In this document: one piece after another, positions 45,501 to 52,037 of the stretch | How the letters are laid out: the number at the start of each line of letters is the position of its first letter | How positions within the stretch are numbered: the stretch's first letter is position 1 | Assembly: GCA_964459305.1 (NCBI GenBank) | Contig: CAYWNA010000046.1 | Location: 1 to 63,688 of the forward strand | Origin: CAYWNA01 sp964459305 | GTDB taxonomy: Bacteria > Planctomycetota > Planctomycetia > Pirellulales > Pirellulaceae | Direction: 5' to 3' | DNA: 63,688 nucleotides | Notes under the pieces: generated by a model | What the model saw: only the letters and a program-made list of their open reading frames with translations | Told to the model about the DNA's origin: nothing | Database searches by the model: none | Translations under genes and position numbers: made by a program

Positions 45501-45745
45501 TCTTCCTGTCGAGCCAGCGACGTGGTTTCGGCGTAGGCGACTTTCCCTTCCGCATCGACCAGCATCAGAAACGTCCATCCGCCTTCGTTGTATTGACGCT
45601 CGACCGCTCGGTTCACGTCCAACAGATGGACAACGGGCAGTCGATAATGCTTCTGGAACTCCAACGCCGTGAGTTCATTCTCGCCACTGACACATCGGAT
45701 GACTTGAAGACCTTTGGGTCCATACTTGGCTGCGATCTCGCCCAA
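42443..45745 (-). CDS. Thioredoxin C-half, repeat domain and S41 protease; likely continuation of the M56 gene across an in-frame TGA
   Basis: The frame is open from directly after the TGA at 45773-45775 down to 42443. The first conventional start is TTG 45745, but it lies in the middle of a thioredoxin fold and has a poor ribosome-binding site. The order is: C-terminal half of a TlpA-like thioredoxin (GGCQQEARQ, IAAKYGPKGLQVI, GGWTFLMLVDAEGKVAY); BNR/sialidase-like repeats (YVVFTSNRNGNSDVF, VWVSWTSNADG); a short TPR-like part; a PDZ-like piece; and an S41 (Ctp/Tsp-type) protease with YIRILSFSG, LIIDIRDNPGGF and TNAVTGSAADLFA holding the catalytic serine. It most likely forms the exported half of one large BlaR-like protein. 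The last 24 codons overlap the exonuclease gene. Confidence 0.85.
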   Translation of the reverse strand: MGEIAAKYGPKGLQVIRCVSGENELTALEFQKHYRLPVVHLLDVNRAVERQYNEGGWTFLMLVDAEGKVAYAETTSLARQEETLARLIQEMLGEDGKTTTVVRDGVPYVPATLARNGETERANRRDRFPSVACGPDGRIYVVFTSNRNGNSDVFIRTFDGKSWSADQAIAGTAADEYDGAVLVDRDNRVWVSWTSNADGKNYNVFATSFTDSSKPVEPTQLTHAEDDAMHARMTCDHSGRVWVTYYKWHKMNGYSRDKEVYARRCDGVGWSDEIHVSPDDVSQYEDHTDPTIVPYDDGVAVCWSWDFHPPRGYSGNARTPTIFLRTIDEDLKLGTMTTVSGRSIDTTPAVAVDRDHRIWCAWDSLVWDRLSGSSRKGLYFREADLRGQDQGMVGENLSGLLKNVCTPSFAGSPTGALTLVWSESDSQGKWELRSTFFDGKTGHRWTEPRAVVSEGDPRFPATAFDTDGQLWIAYSAETDKGREIRIIEQDLSVTSDAGAQQRVNHQAAVAQSKASQRLSQAREALRSKDKNIPLARSILLELADNHASDLDAAERCHLYVYLGYVEDLADNRETAIGWYEKAVPIEGARVKWIREVAEIGISRPVTWIRHLDQTRQTASGNGGKGRIIEPIGKGYVTYEAPAGPSAPKMDLSKAERVENFEILWKAIDRSYSFFEHKGINWQDVIAHYRTKVEAVETGEEYYRLLHQAVRELKDAHSWLHNYKDETRLARFSPAVSTRRIEGKAVVTQVIEGSEAFENGLRAGAVITRVEGLSVADQVERLRPMLRMCSSERNFQEIAYRQLLHGEEGSELALAFVPQGKETPVESELERGSIAGQPSRHVGFPVRKGRFVWSGIHPSGCGYIRILSFSGRMEIADEFDRVLETLKDTPALIIDIRDNPGGFGTAQPRIVGRFISATTKVATSLRKNGPRHDDFSSRDDVIAPAGDWQYTKPIALLTNAVTGSAADLFACRMIGTSRPITVGTTTHGNLTGIGVYVVLPCDLVVRVSYGYICDIDGRIIEGNGNVPDIRAELTLADVIDGTDSVIDCAIQALQKATPGEPVGQVGSPDTRERRLSLGLSSGQVRGHWSMVRNGQPARTVD

Positions 45746-45775
45746 CTGACGAGCTTCTTGTTGGCAACCCCCTCA
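45737..45775 (-). other. Candidate selenocysteine UGA codon with downstream SECIS-like hairpin
   Basis: The TGA (45773-45775) is in frame between FGACW and GGC, so it takes the place of the first cysteine of a thioredoxin CxxC (UxxC). From 20 to 36 nt after it (45753 down to 45737), CUCGUC pairs with GGCGAG (six pairs, one G-U) around the 5-nt loop AGUUG. Its loop begins 25 nt after the TGA and has G as second base. This fits the relaxed bacterial SECIS pattern as I remember it (loop about 16-37 nt away, G among the first two loop bases). Whether the host has SelA/SelB/SelC/SelD cannot be seen here. Confidence 0.55.
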
Positions 45776-47662
45776 CCAGCACGCGCCGAACTGAAGCAGC
45801 AGTGGTGTCCCGATGTAATCGCTGGATCGAACCTGCCGACCGAACACATCACGCAAAGCGAATTCAAGCGTCGCGTGTTTCGGTTTGGCTGCCCTGGGAG
45901 CACCTTGACCACGCAGAACCAGATCGCGCAAAGACCGCCGTCGGTGGTCCACGGCGTTTGAATACTGGTCGACCAATTGCTTTAGTAGCGTTTCTGCCTC
46001 TTGGGTGCGCCCCCGGCGTCGCACCAAGTCGGCGAGCAAGTAGGTAGCATAAGCGCCCACCTGCACGCCGTCTCCGTAGCGACAACGGTCATACTGCTTG
46101 ATCGCCCGACGGAAGAACTTCTCCGCGTTATCATCGTCACCAGCTCGTTGGTAGGTTTGGGCCAGGTACAACGCTGCACAGCCGGTTCGATTGTGTTCCG
46201 GATGGTTTCTCTCAAGCTCGGCGAACGTCGCCGCCGCGGTCGCCGTGTCGCCGCTCCTTATGCATGCGCCCATTCCAGAATACGCCTGCTCTGCCGACCG
46301 AGTTCGACGGACACCGCCCACCTCTGCAGGCCAGCGCCTTTCCAAGGCGGTAGCCTCAGTACCTGCTTGTTCGCCGAATGGGTCGAGTACGTCGTCGGCC
46401 GCAACAACCGCGACGGTGGATTCTTCGGTGGCGTCCGCTGCCAACTCGTCAGCCGTTGCGTCGACTCGGCACAGCTCGACGGAACCAAGCGCAACGGTCA
46501 GCGCGGCAGCCGCGCCCAGCAGCAGTGCGCGAGTCTTCCATCCACAACGGCACTGCGGGGATCCTGGGCTCTGATCGATGTGCGCCAGTCGTCGTTCGAT
46601 CTTCGACGACCGCATCGCGACCATCCCAACCGCCAACCGGCGACAACGCATCATCCCGGCTGCCAGGTCGAGCAAGGCCGTTGCGTACTCCCGGTGGTTC
46701 CCCAGCCAATGGATGCAGTAGTCGTCACAAGCCTGTTCGCGCACGCTGCGGATCGACCGTCCCGTGATCCATGTCAAAGGATGAAGCCAGTAAACAATCT
46801 GCAGCACGTCAAGCAGCCATTGCCATAGAAGATCGGCCCGGTGGATGTGGGCTAACTCGTGAACCAGGATCGCGTTCCGCTGGCCGGTAGTTGTCGTGGC
46901 CACGATTGGCGCCGGCACCAAGATGACTGGACGAAGCCAGCCGACCACCACGGGCGTGTCGATCTGCTCACAGCGGGCCAGCCGGACATTGCGGCGGATT
47001 CCCAACTTGCGGCGCCAGCGATGAAGGGCATCTGTCCAAGCTGGGTCTGTCAAGGCAACACTCGACCGCCGCAAGGATCTAACCGCCCGAAACGAGCAGG
47101 CCAGCCGGACAGCGATGATCGTCATCCCGGCCAAATACGCCGATAGCAGCCATGTCTGCCATGGGATCGATTGCGGAAGGGTTGCCGCGGCGGAGGTCTC
47201 GGCAGCCGGGATCGCTGACGCGTCTCTTTGCCCGGTTGTCGTTTCAGCCGCCGCCAGAGGCTCTTGCGAATGGACGCTTTGGTCCGCAGAAGTCATTGGG
47301 ATTTCCCCTTCCGCAGGCTTGGCGATTTCCCAACGCTCCGGCTTGGGCATCAGAAGAGTCGCTTCGGCCGAAGCCGAAACTTCGCTCGCCGTGGTCAGAG
47401 TGCCTGCGTCGGCCACAGCCGTTTGCGACGGCAGACATTCGATCCGCAACCGCGGAAGCAACATTGCGGTCAAAGGCAAGAACGCCAATGCGATCAGGCA
47501 GGCGTTCCATACCGAGCAGCACGCCAGGACATGGCGAGCACGCAACACCCGATCCAGCAGCAAAGCGACAACCAGCAGCAGCGTCGCCTTCACTGCGACG
47601 TTCACGCCGATCGCCCAAACATGTTCCGGCGCGCAAAACCGTGCGAGTAGGACGTCGATCAT
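45773..47662 (-). CDS. M56 (BlaR1-like) membrane peptidase with TPR-like and thioredoxin N-half
   Basis: 629 codons up to an in-frame TGA. N-terminal membrane helices are followed by the M56 zinc-peptidase part: HELAHIHRADLLWQ (HExxH, His268-His272) and WLHPLTWITGRSIRSVREQACDDY. Then come another membrane segment, a TPR-like stretch (ALYLAQTYQRAGDDDNAEKFF) and the first half of a thioredoxin fold (DVFGRQVRSSDYIGTPLLLQFGACW). The thioredoxin domain is not complete here; it continues in the same frame beyond the TGA. ATG 47662 overlaps the repressor stop by 4 bases (ATGA), so both are translated together. The family cleaves BlaI-type repressors after sensing an outside signal. With read-through the protein has 1739 residues. 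Confidence 0.88.
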   Translation of the reverse strand: MIDVLLARFCAPEHVWAIGVNVAVKATLLLVVALLLDRVLRARHVLACCSVWNACLIALAFLPLTAMLLPRLRIECLPSQTAVADAGTLTTASEVSASAEATLLMPKPERWEIAKPAEGEIPMTSADQSVHSQEPLAAAETTTGQRDASAIPAAETSAAATLPQSIPWQTWLLSAYLAGMTIIAVRLACSFRAVRSLRRSSVALTDPAWTDALHRWRRKLGIRRNVRLARCEQIDTPVVVGWLRPVILVPAPIVATTTTGQRNAILVHELAHIHRADLLWQWLLDVLQIVYWLHPLTWITGRSIRSVREQACDDYCIHWLGNHREYATALLDLAAGMMRCRRLAVGMVAMRSSKIERRLAHIDQSPGSPQCRCGWKTRALLLGAAAALTVALGSVELCRVDATADELAADATEESTVAVVAADDVLDPFGEQAGTEATALERRWPAEVGGVRRTRSAEQAYSGMGACIRSGDTATAAATFAELERNHPEHNRTGCAALYLAQTYQRAGDDDNAEKFFRRAIKQYDRCRYGDGVQVGAYATYLLADLVRRRGRTQEAETLLKQLVDQYSNAVDHRRRSLRDLVLRGQGAPRAAKPKHATLEFALRDVFGRQVRSSDYIGTPLLLQFGACW

Positions 47663-48057
47663 GCCTTGTCTCCTTCGCTATCGCTTGGGTCGGGATCGAT
47701 TCTGGACTGCCTCAGCTCTTCGAGCTTCTCGGCCGAGATGTCTTCGTCTTCAAGCAGCCGCACCAGCAGGGCCTCCGGCGAGTCGCCGAAGAGACGAGTT
47801 ACAAGACTTCGGATCGCTTTGCGTTGAGCTTTGCTGCGTGCCACAGCCGGGCGGTACAAATGGGCCTTGCCCTTCTTACTGCGACGAACGTACCCTTTCG
47901 ACTCGAGCACGCGTAGGTGAGTCCGAACGGTCGAGTCGTGCGGCTCATCGGGCAACGCCTCGCGGATCTCCTCCGCCGTGGCGTGGCCAAGGTCCCACAG
48001 GATTTCCATGATTTGAGCTTCACGCTCGGTCAGGATTTGCGATGTCGGCCGGGCCAC
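47659..48057 (-). CDS. BlaI/MecI-family transcriptional repressor
   Basis: A 132-residue winged-helix repressor: LTEREAQIMEILWDLGHATA, EIREALPDEPHDSTVRTHLR (recognition helix) and VLESKGYVRRSKKGKAHLYRP, then a dimerisation tail. The start is GTG 48057 (VARPTSQILTEREAQ) with AAGGTG upstream; the open frame goes on to 48108 but runs through an operator-like palindrome. It overlaps the M56 peptidase gene by 4 bases, giving the usual repressor-protease pair. It should bind its own promoter region, where two TTA/TAA dyads lie, and be cleaved when the M56 protein is activated. Confidence 0.93.
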   Translation of the reverse strand: MARPTSQILTEREAQIMEILWDLGHATAEEIREALPDEPHDSTVRTHLRVLESKGYVRRSKKGKAHLYRPAVARSKAQRKAIRSLVTRLFGDSPEALLVRLLEDEDISAEKLEELRQSRIDPDPSDSEGDKA

Positions 48058-48073
48058 GAGCAAGCACCTTTCT

Positions 48074-48148
48074 GTTAGATAACTAACGGATTGTATCGGC
48101 CACCGCACACGCGGTCAACCGTTTTCTGTTAGAAAAATAACAGAAAAC
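48074..48148. promoter_or_regulatory. Two operator-like dyads upstream of the BlaI-type gene
   Basis: The first dyad is GTTAG-ATAA-CTAAC (48074-48087), 17 bp before the GTG start. The second is GTTTTCTGTTA-6 nt-TAACAGAAAAC (48121-48148), a perfect 11-bp inverted repeat. They share the half-site GTTA/TAAC. BlaI/MecI repressors bind short dyads in just this position; that this repressor binds here is an inference. Confidence 0.65.
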
Positions 48149-48299
48149 TTTGCGAGTGGATTCCCGGCTCTCTTCCTGCACATCCGTCTTTCCCGGATCT
48201 GTAGCTGGATTCGCAAGAATTCAGCCGCGTGACGCTTCGGACTGAATTTTCGCGACCTTGCATCCCCGTTTGCGCCAAAACCGGTGGTGTGTTGAGCAG

Positions 48300-51221
48300 T
48301 CAGTCCCTGCCGCTGTGGTATGTGATGAAGTTTTCCAGCATCTTGGCTGGGGCGATTGGGATAGAGTCGCCGCAAAGGACGATCATTCCCTTGCCGTATG
48401 TCCTCGATAGCACGTAGGGGAAAGGTTCGCCTTCGCTGCGCGGCGCGGTCGCGAGAACCGTCCAGGCCGAGGGGACTTCCGGCACAAAACCGTAAGCCGG
48501 GGTAATGCGGCTCGTCAGCCTGGGAAGCAGATTGTTCGGCTTGCGGCTCCAATCGCCAGGGGCAATGAACTGGCTGCGACGGCCCGCGAGCGGGATCTTG
48601 CCGGTGGTTACCACCTTCACCTTGAAGGAAGGATCATCGAAATACTGGTCCAGCGGGATGTGCCAGTAGGAAGCGAAGACGGCCAGAGCACCGGCCTGCA
48701 CCGCCGGTATGACATGCTGTGCCCAGTAGTCGGCCGGAACCTTGTTCGGGCCGTTGGGATGGCGGAACCAGAAAGCGTCACACTTGCCATTGAGGGCAGG
48801 CAAGTGCTCTTGCGTGGTGGCCAGATGGATCTGCCATCCGATCTGTGTGAACCCTTGCTTCAAAGCGGCGTCCCTGCGGCTCTCCCGCTCTGGGGCGCCG
48901 GACCACCATAGCAGCACGCGGTCGGTGCGGGCAGCGGAACTGAACAGCAGCATTGCCGTTCCGTTGGCAGGGAACACAGCCGGGGCGCGATCCAGGCGGC
49001 CCCCGTTGTGACGCAGGAAGGTCGCATTCCAGCTTTCGTTGGGGTTGGGGGTGTAGCCGAGCGAGGCGAAGGGGATCGTCATTTCCACTTCCCATCGGTC
49101 CGCTCCCATCTGGGTTTTTACCTCCCAGTTTGGATTCCACCGGTCCTGTCGGTCGCCTTCATAGGAGCAAAGGTAGTCCTGCTTGGTCCCCTTGGGATTC
49201 ACCGCAAAATGCCATGTCTCTCCATGGATGCCGGTGGCGAGGACGAGTTCCACGCTGTCGTCCTCGACCACGTTGCGGTCGCGGCTCACGGCGAGGGCCT
49301 TCAGGCCGTTGATCTGCGGATCGTGGCACAGCCATTTGGCCAACAGAACGTCCTGAGTCCAGGCAAGCTGAATTTCAGTTGGGTAGCTTCTGGCGTTAGC
49401 GGCCGAACCGCCAAACTTGGGCACTCGGCAGGAGGATCGGGCGAAGTCAGTCGCTTGCGCCAACAACGGCAGATTGAGGCGAGGAATGCTGGCGCTGCCT
49501 ATCTGGTAGAGGTCCTGCCACTGCTTGAACAGGATCCTCTCGCGTTCAAGCGCGGCCATGCCCCGTTCCCGCGTACCGCGATCTTCGGTGGTTCGGAGCA
49601 TTTGGTGTGCGGCGGCGAACGCGGCCGCGGCTTCTTCTTGCAGCTTGTTGGCAAAAAGGAACTGGGGAACGCCCAGCGCGTCGCCGAGGATACACTTGTG
49701 GATCGGCATGGCAGTCCAGGCACGATCCATGGCCGTGTAGTAGTCAACCATCGGATCGGCCGCCTTGCCGAACGCGGTCTGGCACCAGTCGCGCAGAATA
49801 TCCGCCATGCTCTGGTCCGGATCCCAGAGCAGCCGGGCGTAGAGGTAGATCGAAAGGCGATTCTGGACGTTGTTTACATACACGTCCGGACCGCGTTTGG
49901 GCGAAAGCGGGATCTCGGTGATCATGGAGATATGGCCCAGCTCCTTGCCAGTCTTGATGGCGTTGTCGATCATGCTCAGGAAAGGCGCGAAGCGTCGGTT
50001 CTTCGTGAATATGTCATACTCGTACGCGTAGTTGCCGATCGGCAGACCTGTCGCTTTCCATTCCAGAAAGGCAGCCGATATGTCGTCGTTCAGCTTGCAG
50101 TCCGGATGCCCGAACGGGTGGACATTGCAGCGCATGTAGGACGCGTACTCGACGAACTCGCTGTTTCGTATCCGGCATTTGGGCACCGCGCGATAGCCTT
50201 GATAGGCAATGGTGGAGAACCTCAACGCCGGGAACTCCTGCCTCAGGGTGTCGGTCAAGCGGTTGTAGAACCCAAACCAAGCAGTGGAAACACCCGTCTT
50301 CGCGCACTCGTGACAGCGGCAATAGGTCTGATTGTCGCTTGGGAAAATGCTCAGGATGTCCAGCTCCGGGCGTTTGCGGATGTACTCGGCCATGCTCTCG
50401 GCCACGATTCCGAGCACTCCCGGATTGCTGAAGCAAATGTTCTCCTGATAGCGCGTGCCTTGCACTTCGGCGAAGTACTCTGGATGCCGGTCGAAGATGG
50501 ACTTGTCTTTCACGCGGGCGTTGTGGGACGACCACATGGAATAGAACCCCATCCGCTTCTCCTCGGCACTGGCGGCGTGACGGTGGATGTTGATGAAGTT
50601 GCGGGCCATCCATTCGCGGAAAATCTGATGGTCTCGCCAGTCGCCGCATAGATGGAAGCCGCGATAGCGAATGGCGGGCCTGTGGTTGAACGCGAGCTTG
50701 GGCAAGGTCCAGCCCGTCTTGGCCGGCATGAATTCTCCGCTGGGGCCGGGCCAAAGCCAACGCACTCCCAGCTCGCGCTGAAGGAAGCTATACACGGCGT
50801 AAAGCGCGCCCCGCGGCTGATTGCCAGCCAAGTAGAGTCTTTCGCCCAAGGTGTAGACTGCGACCTCCTCGACCTCGCCGGGGCTGAGCTTCAAGACATC
50901 GGCCTGCGATTGCACTTCTGGGTTCTTGAGGTCGCCAATGATAATTGCCGGGGAACCAGACGCTGCCTCTCGGAAAACCACTTCGAAGTCGGCGCCTGAG
51001 ATCTTCTTCAACGCGCCCTGCAACTCCTGCGCCGCGTACACTTCCGTTTGCTCTGCTTGCGGCGACAGGTAGATCTTCCATTCGGTTTTGCCGTTCTGGA
51101 AAAACGGTTCTTGAGCGAACGCCGCCGCTGCCGTTAGCAGAAGAGCGCTGACGAGACCCAGATGGACGTTGCGGTGGCAGTGCCGTAGCACCGCCCGGAT
51201 CAGCTTGCTCTGCCGGTACAT
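48300..51221 (-). CDS. Exported DUF4838-type protein
   Basis: A 973-residue protein with an N-terminal signal (VSALLLTAAAAFAQEP). Residues about 40-170 resemble the glycosidase-associated domain found before GH families (YAAQELQGALKKISGADFEV, AVYSFLQRELGVRWLWPG). Then comes the DUF4838 core, with RGFHLCGDWRDH, FPSDNQTYCRCHECAKTG (cysteine-rich) and FVEYASYMRCNVHPF, the usual signature. Near 600-760 is a CBM9-like part (DDSVELVLATG, RWEVEMTIPFASLG), and the last 200 residues resemble a glutamine-amidotransferase-like trehalose-utilisation domain. It probably acts on a carbohydrate outside the cytoplasm. Divergent from the alpha-galactosidase gene 816 bp away. Confidence 0.88.
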   Translation of the reverse strand: MYRQSKLIRAVLRHCHRNVHLGLVSALLLTAAAAFAQEPFFQNGKTEWKIYLSPQAEQTEVYAAQELQGALKKISGADFEVVFREAASGSPAIIIGDLKNPEVQSQADVLKLSPGEVEEVAVYTLGERLYLAGNQPRGALYAVYSFLQRELGVRWLWPGPSGEFMPAKTGWTLPKLAFNHRPAIRYRGFHLCGDWRDHQIFREWMARNFINIHRHAASAEEKRMGFYSMWSSHNARVKDKSIFDRHPEYFAEVQGTRYQENICFSNPGVLGIVAESMAEYIRKRPELDILSIFPSDNQTYCRCHECAKTGVSTAWFGFYNRLTDTLRQEFPALRFSTIAYQGYRAVPKCRIRNSEFVEYASYMRCNVHPFGHPDCKLNDDISAAFLEWKATGLPIGNYAYEYDIFTKNRRFAPFLSMIDNAIKTGKELGHISMITEIPLSPKRGPDVYVNNVQNRLSIYLYARLLWDPDQSMADILRDWCQTAFGKAADPMVDYYTAMDRAWTAMPIHKCILGDALGVPQFLFANKLQEEAAAAFAAAHQMLRTTEDRGTRERGMAALERERILFKQWQDLYQIGSASIPRLNLPLLAQATDFARSSCRVPKFGGSAANARSYPTEIQLAWTQDVLLAKWLCHDPQINGLKALAVSRDRNVVEDDSVELVLATGIHGETWHFAVNPKGTKQDYLCSYEGDRQDRWNPNWEVKTQMGADRWEVEMTIPFASLGYTPNPNESWNATFLRHNGGRLDRAPAVFPANGTAMLLFSSAARTDRVLLWWSGAPERESRRDAALKQGFTQIGWQIHLATTQEHLPALNGKCDAFWFRHPNGPNKVPADYWAQHVIPAVQAGALAVFASYWHIPLDQYFDDPSFKVKVVTTGKIPLAGRRSQFIAPGDWSRKPNNLLPRLTSRITPAYGFVPEVPSAWTVLATAPRSEGEPFPYVLSRTYGKGMIVLCGDSIPIAPAKMLENFITYHSGRD

Positions 51222-51397
51222 GCGTGCGTTCCTCTGAAGTGGACATGAGGCTTAGCGAGACGGAGAGTATCTGTGACCGCCAGAATAGGTCGGATACTGC
51301 CGAAGTCAAGCAAGCATACGAGTATGGCAACGTGAAACACGCAAAGCCTCTGGCGGTTTGACAGGCTTGCTCCCAGCGTGCCAAAACGGAGATATCT

Positions 51398-51527
51398 GAG
51401 GGTGCCCGGGAATTGGGAGGGCGAAGCTCCTGCCGAGCCGAGTTTCTGGAACCGCCACGCGGCTCGGCCGGCGCCTCGCCCTCCCGAAAACCGTGTATCC
51501 TGGCATGTCGAATTTCCGGACACCCTC
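51398..51527. repeat. 130-bp palindromic interspersed element, copy 2
   Basis: The reverse complement of this stretch matches the element at 13777-13906 along its whole 130 bp, including the end repeats GAGGGTG(T/C)CCGG and the inner GGGAGGGCGA dyad. It lies alone in the 816-bp gap between the DUF4838 and alpha-galactosidase genes. Confidence 0.85.
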
Positions 51528-51602
51528 AGGCATCTGTCAGGTTGAAAGATTGAAGCTGGTCGACCCGGACACTTCGAAAACGTACCCCAAAACTTCTGCC
51601 TC

Positions 51603-51790
51603 TCATTCGCATGCGTCTTTTCGGATGCGGTTGATTCCTCGTGAGGTTTTTACGACAAGCGCGTCGTCTTCCCGCGATACCATCAGACCGTCGGGCCGGT
51701 AGCTTTTCCTCCAGGGGATGATCAGCGTGGTGAACGCTCCGTGACCACGGACGCGGAGAATGTGTTGGCGTTCTTCGAAGCGGAGCTTCG
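51603..51790 (-). pseudogene. Possible C-terminal remnant of a heparinase-like gene
   Basis: The minus frame gives GAFTTLIIPWRKSYRPDGL followed by MVSREDDALVVKTSRG and a stop. This looks like the last beta-strands of a heparinase II/III- or alginate-lyase-like protein, where TLIVPWRK-type sequence is common. Nothing upstream supports the rest of a gene, and a palindrome interrupts it at 51799. The identification rests on memory of such C-termini and is weak. Confidence 0.3.
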
Positions 51791-51798
51791 CGGATATG

Positions 51799-51824
51799 GG
51801 TTCCCAAGCCGGAGCTTGGGAACC
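51799..51824. repeat. Short palindrome, REP-like
   Basis: GGTTCCCAAGC and GCTTGGGAACC form a perfect 11-bp inverted repeat with a 4-base loop. It is a compact palindrome of the sort repeated in planctomycete genomes, placed at the edge of a likely gene remnant. Confidence 0.6.
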
Positions 51825-52037
51825 AGAAAACCGAGGAGATGCCGGCACGCTATCGCGGTTGAACAGGAAGACGCCCGCAGGACGTCGTGACTTCTCCGTT
51901 CGCCCGGTTTATGATCAAGGGCGATCGCTTCCGGCCCCGACTTGGGGCGATCGTCTTCAGATGCATGGTCTCGTGATGCACACGTCGCCGTGATGAGTCG
52001 CTTGACCCAGAAGCCGAAGGCACAGGAGGAACGAGAA

